A stretch of DNA of 64,000 bases from Pterobdella sp. o SKG-2022 (taxonomy: Eukaryota > Annelida > Clitellata > Hirudinida > Piscicolidae). The DNA is taken from contig OZ038325.1 in assembly GCA_964035795.1 (NCBI GenBank), forward strand, positions 62,001 to 126,000. The letters run 5' to 3'. How positions within the stretch are numbered: position 1 is the first letter of the stretch; every line of letters starts with the position of its first letter. Shown here one piece after another: positions 1 to 13,451 of this stretch. Below the pieces are notes generated by a model. It was not told the DNA's origin, did no database searches, and saw only the letters and a list, made by a program, of their open reading frames with translations. Both the position numbers and the translations under genes were made by a program.

Positions 1-53
1 TGTTCCAATATGAATGCTCCTTGCTGTTTAAATACCATTAAGCAAGTAATCAC

Positions 54-3264
<3,211 letters not shown>

Positions 3265-3799
3265 CTGTGGGAAAGTTTGTGAACATATTTGAATATATGT
3301 AAGTGCTTTGGAGATGCTCCTTGAGGGATGGAGTGTTTCGCAGAAAGATAAACATGGTGCAATGTTTGCTTTTTACAAACATCTGAATTAGTTTCGTGCA
3401 AGTTTCCTTAAAAGTTTTTAGAAACAGATGTTTCTAAAAAGTTGAAATTCAAGTTAATTTCTTTGTTGCCATTTAAAAATTAACCAAATCGCTTCAAAAT
3501 TAAGAATAAATTAAAAACCGGTAAATTCTAAAATAAATAATTTAATTCATATAATCTAGAAGTTTTTAAGAACAGATTTTGAACTGAATACCCTTTTTCG
3601 ATCCGACATTAAAAGTGGATAAGGAAAAAAAAAGTGTTAGACTAACTAACCAATTTTCTCATGGCCATTGTAAAATAATTTTCATCAAAAAACTGCGAAA
3701 TTTCATTTATATATATAACTCTCGCACACAAAAGCAACTCAAACACACCTAGAGTATATGGGATACTTAGCAATTGAGCTGCACTCACGAGTGCTACAA

Positions 3800-3805
3800 T
3801 TTATT
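3800..3805 (-). terminator. Candidate poly(A) signal of EIF1AD
   Basis: AATAAA on the minus strand, 150 bases past the EIF1AD stop codon. The motif is common in AT-rich DNA, so this is only plausible. Confidence 0.4.
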
Positions 3806-3954
3806 GATACAACAAATCTATTTTGAAAATAATGAAAACAAAATCTTTTTATACAAACCTATACTCAATTATCAAGAGTAATTAACACCCATCATAATCA
3901 CCACCCACCCTAACCACCATTCCCCCTTATAATCCTAAACATTTCCATCACAAG

Positions 3955-5046
3955 CTAGTCACCACCATCTTCATCATCACATTCAGACCCAGCAGAAGCA
4001 AGAGATTCATTTGAGGAAGCGGGTGAAGCAGGAAGAAAATCAGATGGAATCATTTCAGAAATTGTTGATACATTTTTCTTGGTGTATGAGGCACTTGGTT
4101 GGCACTTTGGAGGCAAATCAAATACTGAAGGCCTGTGAATATTCGAAATGACTAAATGTGAATTTGATATGATGCAAACTAAGCGACCATTTCCCAGCTT
4201 CAGCCAAATGTTTGATCTGTGCAGGCATCAAGACAGCTACCACTTCTGCTTTCACCTGGTATCAATCAAGTACATTACATGGTAAAGTTTGATGTGGTCA
4301 GAGTGTGGTGGTAATATGTTGGCCTTATTTATACTTATAGCCAAATCGTGCTTAAATTATCACTGAATTTGTATTATTAGTATCATTTATATTATACAGC
4401 ACCTTGTCACCTTCCTCTATGGGTGTGATGATTAAATGCATGCCTGTCTGTAGTGCAAAACACATTTGAAATTTAAAAAATTATTATACTTCGTAGAAAG
4501 TTCTACAATTATCATTAACAAAATATGAATATTATTTGAACAACAAAAAAGGAAGTAAAACAGAAATAAACTTCTTTAGCCAAAGTAAATACTGAAAATT
4601 ATTTGAACACTAAAGCAAATTTTATTAAGTACAAAGCTTTTCGTTAACAAAGTAACATTATCAAATCAATAAAATTACCTTTAGTGTTCAAATGATCTGC
4701 AGTAAAACAGAAATGAAAACAGAGTTTCAACTATTTTGATTATAGATGTGCAAAAAAACATTTCAAATTGGTATAAAAACAAACAATGTTAACTTTTAAA
4801 AATATTGTATTTCTGAATTTCTTGGGAAGACTAGACAAGAACTCTTCCCCAGAAGCAGTCTTGACGCCAAAAAGACTGTTGCCCAAATTAGCGGTGGTCA
4901 CCTGTCAATCGAAATATCATGTAATATATGTTTCATTATCTATATTCCACTAAAACTACCAAAGCAATTTGTTGTTTTTCTTGTGGTTCTATGAAATCAA
5001 ACATTGTTTCTCTAAAAACGTGCTTTCTTTTTGTCACTGAAGACAT
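3955..5046 (-). CDS. EIF1AD: EIF1AD, S1-like RNA-binding protein, complete
   Basis: Five exons in phase: 5046-4960, 4901-4794, 4447-4403, 4255-4188, 4132-3955, giving 161 residues (human about 165). It starts MSSVTKRKHVFRE, very close to the known N-terminus. Then come GNSLFGVKTASGEEFL and PKKFRNTIFLK of the eIF1A-type S1/OB fold, TPIEEGDK, and KAEVVAVLMPAQIK followed by EAGKWP. The tail is acidic and serine-rich (ECDDEDGGD). The family is a nuclear RNA-binding relative of initiation factor eIF1A. Introns are short: 58, 346, 147 and 55 bases. The 346-base intron holds a palindromic element. The start lies about 530 bases from the first recognised glutaredoxin exon on the other strand, so the two may share a divergent promoter. 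Confidence 0.95.
4601..4693. repeat. Palindromic (MITE-like) element in EIF1AD intron
   Basis: Arms of 26 bases at 4601-4626 and 4668-4693 are inverted copies of each other with about 3 mismatches (core TTTAGTGTTCAAAT). About 40 bases separate them. This is the shape of a tiny non-autonomous DNA element. Confidence 0.6.
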
Positions 5047-5579
5047 TTTCAAATTAATAGCTAACTACTGTCGAGGAATCTTTGCAAAATCAGCAACCAT
5101 TTTAGTATCAATTTATAGAGTGGAAGATCTTTGTTTTATCGCAATCAAAAGTTAATGTCAACAAAAATAGAAAATAAACTTGTTGGAACAGAAAAAAATA
5201 GCTATAAAATAACAATAATAAGAATACAAAATCAAAAACATGACTATAGCTCAAAAAATTATTGTTACAAAAATATTCAAACGCATCATATTAAAAACAA
5301 TATGTCATTTTGAATGTAAACAATACTTTTAAGAATTTAGAACACATAAAAAAAGTTTCTAATAGTAGATTTACTTTTAAAACTAGTTAAGTTTTAAAAC
5401 ATGCATACAGATTGAATTGTGCAACGTGAGAGTTAACACAACACATCTATCAAGTTGAGACAGCAATAAAATATGGGTTTGACTTCTTCACAACCTGAGA
5501 ACTTGCAAAAGACCTTTATTGACAAGGTTACCCTAGCATGAACTTCACATCCATTCCACAGAATACATGTGATTTGTAG

Positions 5580-8500
5580 GTGGTAAAGGAGAGTTGTGTC
5601 GTGATGTTTTCGAAAGAAGAATGTAGGTTTTCCAAAATGGCTAAGGAGGTCTTTGATGATCTCAAGGTAATTTATAATGAACATAAGACGCTTATGTTTT
5701 AATTATGTAGTTACAAGCACATATCACAACACCATATGATGCACACTAAATGACAGATCCCATATTGTGATGTGTCACTCGACAGAAGAAAAGATGCAGG
5801 TCTGCTGAAGAGGGAACTCAATACTATCACAGGAGCCTCCACTGTTCGATACTGTCATTGATGTATTATTAGTGGTATAGTTGTTGTAGTAATAGTGGTA
5901 TAGTTGTTGTAAGAATAGTGGTATAGTTGTTGTAAGTATAGTGGTATAGTTGTTGTAGGAATAGTGGTATAGTTTTTGTAGGAATAGTGTTATAGTTGTT
6001 GTAGGAATAGTGGTATAGTTGTTGTAGGAATAGTGGTATAATTGTTGTAGGAATAGTGGTATAGTTGTTGTAGGAATAGTGGTATAGTTGTTGTAAGTAT
6101 AGTGGTATAATTGTTGTAGAAATAGTGGTATAGTTGTTGTAGGAATAGCGGTATAATTGTTGTAAGAATAGTGGTATAGTTGTTGTAGGAATAGTGGTAT
6201 AATTGTTGTAAGAATAGTGGTATAATTGTTGTAGAAATAGTGGTATAGTTGTTGTAGGAATAGCGGTATAATTGTTGTAAGAATAGTGGTATAGTTGTTG
6301 TAGGAATAGTGGTATAGTTGTTGTAAGTATAGTGGTATAATTGTTGTAGAAATAGTGGTATAGTTGTTGTAGGAATAGCGGTATAATTGTTGTAAGAATA
6401 GTGGTATAGTTGTTGTAGGAATAGTGGTATAGTTGTTGTAAGTATAGTGGTATAATTGTTGTAGAAATAGTGGTATAGTTGTTGAAGGAATAGTGGTATA
6501 ATTGTTGTAGAAATAGTGGTATAGTTGTTGTAGGAATAGTGGTATAGTTGTTGTAAGAATAGTGGTATAATTGTTGTAGAAATAGTGGTATAGTTGTTGT
6601 AAGAATAGCGGTATAATTGTTGTAAGAATAGTGGTATAGTTGTTGTAAGTATAGTGGTATAATTGTTGTAAGTATAGTGGTATAATTGTTGTAGAAATAG
6701 TGGTATAATTGTTGTAAGAATAGTGGTATAATTGTTGTAGAAAAAGTGGTATAGTTGTTGTAGGAATAGCGGTATAATTGTTGTAAGAATAGAGGTATAG
6801 TTGTTGTAGGAATAGTGGTATAGTTGTTGTAAGTATAGTGGTATAATTGTTGTAGAAATAGTGGTATAGTTGTTGTAGGAATAGCGGTATAGTTGTTGTA
6901 GGAATAGTGGTATAGTTGTTGTAGGAATAGTGGTATAGTTGTTGTAAGTATAGTGGTATAATTGTTGTAGAAATAGTGGTATAGTTGTTGTAGGAATAGT
7001 GGTATAATTGTTGTAGAAATAGTGGTATAGTTGTTGTAGGAATAGTGGTATAATTGTTGTAAGAATAGTGGTATAATTGTTGTAGAAATAGTGGTATAGT
7101 TGTTGTAGGAATAGCGGTATAATTGTTTTAAGAATAGTGGTATAGTTGTTGTAGGAATAGTGGTATAGTTGTTGTAGGAATAGTGGTATAATTGTTGTAG
7201 AAATAGTGGTATAGTTGTTGTAGGAATAGCGGTATAATTGTTGTAAGAATATTGGTATAGTTGTTGTAGGAATAGTGGTATAGTTGTTGTAAGTATAGTG
7301 GTATAATTGTTGTAGAAATAGTGGTATAGTTGTTGTAGGAATAGTGGTATAATTGTTGTAGAAATAGTGGTATAGTTGTTGTAGGAATAGTGGTATAGTT
7401 GTTGTAAGAATAGTGGTATAATTGTTGTAAGTATAGTGGTATAGTTGTTGTAAGAATAGTGGTATAGTTTTTGTAAGTATAGTGGTATAGTTGTTGTAGG
7501 AATAGTGGTATAATTGTTGTAAGTATAGTGGTATAGTTGTTGTAAGAATAGTGGTATAGTTGTTGTAAGTATAGTGGTATAGTTGTTGTAAGAATAGTGG
7601 TATAGTTGTTGTAGGAATAGTGGTATAGTTGTTGTAGGAATAGTGGTATAATTGTTGTAAGAATAGTGGTATAGTTGTTGTAGGAATAGTGGTATAATTG
7701 TTGTAGGAATAGTGGTATAGTTGTTGTAGGAATAGTGGTATAGTTTTTGTAGGAATAGTGTTATAGTTGTTGTAGGAATAGTGGTATAGTTGTTGTAGGA
7801 ATAGTGGTATAGTTGTTGTAGGAATAGTGGTATAGTTTTTGTAGGAATAGTGTTATAGTTGTTGTAGGAATAGTGGTATAGTTGTTGTAGGAATAGTGGT
7901 ATAGTTGTTGTAGGAATAGTGGTATAGTTTTTGTAGGAATAGTATTATAGTTGTTGTAGGAATAGTGGTATAGTTGTTGTAAGAATAGTGGTATAATTGT
8001 TGTAGAAATAGTGGTATAGTTGTTGTAGGAATAGTGGTATAATTGTTGTAAGAATAGTGGTATAGTTGTTGTAGGAATAGTGGTATAGTTGTTGTAAGTA
8101 TAGTGGTATAATTGTTGTAGAAATAGTGGTATAGTTGTTGTAGGAACAGTGGTATAATTGTTGTAAGAATAGTGGTATAATTGTTGTAGAAAAAGTGGTA
8201 TAGTTGTTGTAGGAATAGCGGTATAATTGTTGTAAGAATAGAGGTATAGTTGTTGTAGGAATAGTGGTATAGTTGTTGTAAGTATAGTGGTATAATTGTT
8301 GTAGAAATAGTGGTATAGTTGTTGTAGGAATAGCGGTATAGTTGTTGTAGGAATAGTGGTATAGTTGTTGTAGGAATAGTGGTATAGTTGTTGTAAGTAT
8401 AGTGGTATAGTTGTTGTAGGAATAGTGGTATAGTTTTTGTAGGAATAGTGTTATAGTTGTTGTAAGTATAGTGGTATAATTGTTGTAGGAATAGTGGTAT

Positions 8501-11260
8501 AATTGTTGTAGAAATAGTGGTATAGTTGTTGTAGGAATAGCGGTATAATTGTTGTAAGAATAGTGGTATAGTTGTTGTAGGAATAGTGGTATAATTGTTG
8601 TAAGAATAGTGGTATAATTGTTGTAGAAATAGTGGTATAGTTGTTGTAGGAATAGCGGTATAATTGTTGTAAGAATAGTGGTATAGTTGTTGTAGGAATA
8701 GTGGTATAGTTGTTGTAAGTATAGTGGTATAATTGTTGTAGGAATAGTGGTATAATTGTTGTAGGAATAGTGGTATAGTTGTTGTAGGAATAGTGGTATA
8801 GTTGTTGTAAGAATAGTGGTATAGTTGTTGTAAGTATAGTGGTATAGTTGTTGTAAGAATAGTGGTATAGTTGTTGTAGGAATAGTGGTTTAGTTGTTGT
8901 AGGAATAGTGGTATAATTGTTGTAAGTATAGTGGTATAGTTGTTGTAAGAATAGTGGTATAGTTTTTGTAAGTATAGTGGTATAGTTGTTGTAGGAATAG
9001 TGGTATAATTGTTGTAGAAATAGTGGTATAGTTGTTGTAGGAATAGTGGTATAATTGTTGTAGGAATAGTGGTATAGTTGTTGTAGGAATAGTGGTATAA
9101 TTGTTGTAGAAATAGTGGTATAGTTGTTGTTGGAATAGTGGTATAGTTGTTGTAGGAATAGTGGTATAATTGTTGTAAGAATAGTGGTATAGTTGTTGTA
9201 AGAATAGTGGTATAATTGTTGTAGGAATAGTGGTATAGTTGTTGTAGGAATAGTGGTATAGTTTTTGTAGGAATAGTGTTATAGTTGTTGTAGGAATAGT
9301 GGTATAGTTGTTGTAAGAATAGTGGTATAGTTTTTGTAGGAATAGTATTATAGTTGTTGTAGGAATAGTGGTATAGTTGTTGTAAGAATAGTGGTATAAT
9401 TGTTGTAGAAATAGTGGTATAGTTGTTGTAGGAATAGTGGTATAATTGTTGTAGGAATAGTGGTATAGTTGTTGTAGGAATAGTGGTATAGTTGTTGTAG
9501 GAATAGTGGTGTAGTTGTTGTAGGAATATTGTTACCATACTGAATAAAAATAATAATAATATCCATATTAGATTATACTGCTGTAGGCGTCCCAGTAGCT
9601 GGGGTATACAGCAGTCGGCTAATACACTTTCTCCACTCAGCTTTATTGAGTAGATCCGCATTTTCCAGACTATAGGATTCCATATTCTTTTCAACACAAC
9701 CCTACCAAGTTTTCGCTGGTCTACCTCAGGAACGACCTCCAGGCAGAGGAAGTTCGAGCACGTCTTTGATACACATGGACGAACGTCTCACGTGACCATA
9801 CCAACGAAGACGACGGCTCTGTAGAAGCGTCCTTATGTCTGGGATTTTGAGTTTTGTGAAGAAAACTGATGATGGACTTCTATCCTTTGGCTCAATGCCA
9901 CATATCCAGCGGATCATAGACCTATCGTTGCGCTGTAGCCTTTGCAAATCAGCAACTATTGGAGCCCAGTTTTCACGGCCATATAAAAAGGCAGAACGCA
10001 CACAAGATGTGTATTATTTGCCATGAAATTCCAATATGATGTGTTTAGAGGTCAATATGGGCAACAGTTTTTTAAATTTACTTCAGGCAACTGAACATCT
10101 GGTGATAACTGCCAGTTCACAACATATCACCAAGCTAGCAAAACTTTGGTTCTACATCCATTGTGGCATTACCGACAATAACCTTTTTGATAGGCCTATA
10201 ATCCAAAGGTGGCGCTAAATTGAGACAGCGAGGACATACGTAAGCCTGATCATCAGTCTTCCAGTTAAACCACTACATCTTTTGTGGACCCAATGAGAGC
10301 ATGTCGAGCAAAAAACTGAGTTGACGCCAACATCTTTGCGGCATACACTGCAAGGAAAAACTCCAGAATCCCTCAAGTTTTCAGAACCGAGTAACATGAA
10401 TTTTGTTTTTTTGCCCACCAGTCTCGGGCATGACGTTAAACTGCATCCAAGTAGTCCTGGGCATGACGTTAAACTGCACCGAAGACAGCGTCTCCTATTT
10501 AGGACTGCTTTCATGTTATAACCTACATAACAGTAGATTTCGGTAGCAGGTATCGACAAACTGATATCCAGATATCGTTGTCATTTGGCTTGGCAGAGGA
10601 TCATTCTTTATTGACAACGGCAAGGCAAACTGCCCAAGTGTGGGAACGGCGGTTCTTGAAATCCGATAGTTTCAAATTGGACGTTAGCTTGGAATGTCAG
10701 TTCTATGAAAACTTTGTCCCAACTAAAAATGGCTTTCAAATTATACTGAATTATTCTAAAATTGTAATTCTACATTGTGAGCTCTTGTTTAATCATTGGA
10801 GGTAGCTTATAAATTGGATGCATTTAAAACTCTATCATTAACAGATGCCAAGGGTCTTCATCGATGGCACATTTGTAGGTTATTCACATTTATACATTGA
10901 ATAACCACTAGTCAGACATAAGATGCAATAGTTTTATTCAACCAAAAACTTATTTCAATTTCTACAAACATCACATGATGAATTAATATAAAAAACATCT
11001 GGTCATAATGCCAATACTCTTATCCTTAGTGGAAAACAATTACAAGAATATATGAAGATGTTCAAGTGATTAAGGCATTACATGAGAAACTTCTTTTCAC
11101 CACACCACACTTTCCCCACCAACCACCACACCACATAGGGGGTGGAGATGAAACAGTAGCATTGAAGAGATCAGGTGAACTGATGAAATTGGTAGAAAAA
11201 TGTGATCCAACAAGCCTACACTTTGCTTGTCCATCTATTAAGGCAGCTGGTGACCGATGA
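5580..11260 (+). CDS. GLRX2: GLRX2-like glutaredoxin with CRFS active site
   Basis: Four plus-strand exons in phase: 5580-5666, 5757-5843, 10845-10878, 11139-11260. They give 109 residues plus stop; any upstream exon with the start was not found. The order is that of glutaredoxin: VVMFSKEECRFSKMAKEVF (strand 1, active-site helix), then YCDVSLD, RELNTITGAST, MPRVFIDGTFVGGGD (cis-proline and glutathione-binding glycines), LKRSGELMKLVEKC. The active site is CRFS, with serine in place of the second cysteine of the CxxC in human GLRX2. The usual TVP before the cis-proline is TMP. The second intron listed here is 5.0 kb and holds the 23-bp minisatellite and a non-LTR fragment. A possible poly(A) signal AATAAA lies at 11396. 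The protein should use glutathione for thiol exchange; location cannot be judged without the N-terminus. Confidence 0.92.
5857..9540. repeat. 23-bp minisatellite, about 160 copies
   Basis: The unit is close to tagtggtatagttgttgtaggaa written over 23 bases. Variants (taagaa, taagta, tagaaa, gcggta) are scattered along 3.7 kb. Because 3 x 23 = 69 bases, the minus strand reads open for hundreds of codons with a 23-residue period; this is a product of the repeat, not a gene. Blocks are duplicated inside the array: the variant aaaaagtgg near 6740 recurs near 8189, 1449 bases (63 units) apart with matching neighbours. Confidence 0.95.
9590..10559 (-). mobile_element. Non-LTR retrotransposon 3' fragment
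   Basis: Two minus-strand pieces remain. 10559-10215 holds a cysteine motif (PCSVCRKDVG, then CSTCSHWVHKRCSG) that resembles a zinc-knuckle segment after the reverse transcriptase. 10001-9726 holds the typical C-terminal end (LQRNDRSMIRWICGIEPKDR, RRLRWYGHVRRSSM). About 200 unrelated bases lie between them. No reverse-transcriptase catalytic core is present, so it is dead. The same domain order is seen in the longer element at 38.8-41.8 kb. It sits in a glutaredoxin intron in the opposite orientation. Confidence 0.85.
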
Positions 11261-11534
11261 CATCATTCTAACCACCACCTTTATCTATTTTTTATTTAGT
11301 CCCTCCTATTTTATTCACCTTTTTTAACATTATATCTAGTCTGCTATTATTCGCAAACATTATTAAATTTTCATTTTTTGAATCTCAATGAATTAAATAA
11401 AAGAATTTTTTGGTGATGATGGAGGTAGAAGTTTCTTTACACGAGCAAATGATACAAAAACATGATGATTTGAGTGAAAAATATGCAAAGAATGCTGTCA
11501 AAATCTTGTTACTTTGTGCTGAGGTGGATGACAG

Positions 11535-12507
11535 TTACAAATGATCACCATAAATAAGTTCCTTCAACTGTTGGAATGCAATCAAATGGTTAAGATGTTC
11601 ATTTAAAAATTATTCAACATACCATCCAGTGCTTAGTAGACTTGGTGCGGGCATGTAAGGACTTCTTGGAGGGGAAAGATGAGATGGAACACAATTGGCA
11701 TTTGTATTTCTTGAAGGTGCCTTGAGATGCCTCATTGATGGAATGTAGGTGAGGAGAGGTGCTCTTTGCATTATATTTCCCTAATAATGAAGTAGTCTTT
11801 GCACTCAGCTTGCTTGATAATGAGATGGAGTTATGTAGGTTCTTATTTGTGGATTGATGTTTGTTAAAAATGGGAGTTTGAGAAGAATTTTTAAAAAAAG
11901 ATGCTGGCTTATGTATCATCCTGATGGACGATGGAGAAGTGGTGTTGAATGATTGGTGGGCATTGTGAAGTGGTGCCTGAATGCCATTGTGTTGCCACTT
12001 GTTGAATATATCTACCATCTGCTTGGCACATGATGAATCATTCTCAGCATCCCTCATGATTTGCATTTTGAGCTTCTCAATCATTTGCCACTTCATTGTA
12101 CTCAAGGCAGGTATTTGGTCAGCTTATACTCTGGCATTATTTCCTTTTTGAAATTTTAAATAATAATCTGTATTCCTGTAGTCATAACTTTTACTGAGAC
12201 ACAAGGGAACCACTTTATGACTTGCATTTCTGCAGTCTTCATGCACCATCTCCCAAATTCTATTTAATTCATTGGTCCCTCTCTTTCCATTTTGCAACGG
12301 CTTCCTCTCATTTTGAAACATCAATTTTCCATTTTGTTGACTCGGGATAGATTTTTCAAAGTTTCCATATTGAAAGAATTGTCTTTTTAATTTAGAGATG
12401 ATTTGAATGTGTTCTTGATTTATGTTGTGAGGCTGCCTGCCTTTGAAACGATTGAAGACATTATCAGAAAAGTTTATTAATTGGTCTAAAATGCGGTCAG
12501 CATTCAC
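11535..12507 (-). CDS. Unrecognised protein with a C-terminal U1/matrin-type zinc finger
   Basis: Proposed exons are 12507-12130, 12090-11623 and 11567-11535 (292 residues). The last intron is 55 bases with a clear ATG|GTATGT donor. The basic N-terminal part starts MNADRILDQLINF; the middle is serine/asparagine-rich; a single zinc finger YKCQLCSISSF...HARTKSTKH lies near the end, followed by LKEL and GDHL. The two long pieces lie in one frame, separated by a single TAA at 12124-12126. Removing 39 bases (12129-12091: GTATAAG donor, CTGAC branch-like site, AAG acceptor) restores the frame. A nonsense mutation is the alternative. I do not recognise the family. The gene converges on the glutaredoxin gene. 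Confidence 0.65.
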
Positions 12508-13451
12508 GTTTCGGGAGGAATGAAAGATAAGAAAATAACAAGAAAGCGCGATAAAACTTTTGCAGCGCTTACTTCAATATTGAAAGTCTTAATCATTGTA
12601 TATTTGGCGATTGTTTTATACTTCTTTTATTCGTGAAAAAAAAACTACATGATTTAAAAAATAAATTGAAGCTAGTTTTGTATTTTCAAATTAAACAATT
12701 TCCGAAATAAACATAACTTAAAGAAGTTATATCAATACTAAACGGGGAAGCAATTTGAGTAATTTGAATAAAGAAAGAAGAGTTGTGAAAATTGCCAACT
12801 GTTTACTGTTAATTAATTACTTAAAATCACGGCTCATCGATCAACATGTTTTTGAAATTTCGCCATGCAACGATTAAGAACCCAAAATAGTAAATACAAG
12901 CAAATATTGATGGGAATAAAGAATAAAAATAATAATAATAAGATAAATAATAATAATAAAATAATAGAAAAAATAAGACAGGAATGTGCTAGGGTGGATA
13001 ATTACAGAGGGCGATGTAGGGGGGCTCGATTACCACGTCACATCTCTTTATTTATGAGCACCATTGTTGGTTCTAGTGCTCTAATGTGTGATGATGATGA
13101 TGATAGTAGTCAATAAAAAGAGGCTAGATACAAATTTCAATACAAATCGAGCCATTGAAATTCATAAACTGTTATATAAACCGATAAAATTTAAAATAAC
13201 CATTTGTATAGCGCCAACTATCAATTAAGACGTAGATAACAATGAGAGTTTTATAAATGAATCAAAAACGTTATAAAATGAATCCATAAATTTTCAAAAC
13301 ATGGCTTCCTCTTACATACTTTTCACAGAGGCCTTCAAGTGCCGGGGGTGCGCCACTTGACCATCATGGCACTCTTCAAGTGCCAAATAAAAACCTTGGT
13401 TACCATCAACAATAATAAACAAAAAAGAATAACCCTTGTGTTATTTGTGGG
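12508..13451. other. Intergenic, AT-rich
   Basis: Upstream of the zinc-finger gene and downstream of the POU gene (both minus strand). It holds AAT-rich runs near 12925-12965 and two direct copies of ttcaagtgcc near 13335 and 13375. No exon was recognised. Confidence 0.6.

Noticed and set aside
7853..9697. 614-codon minus-strand frame with a 23-residue period
   Set aside because: Produced by the 23-bp minisatellite; variants are distributed without regard to codon position and it lies in a glutaredoxin intron.
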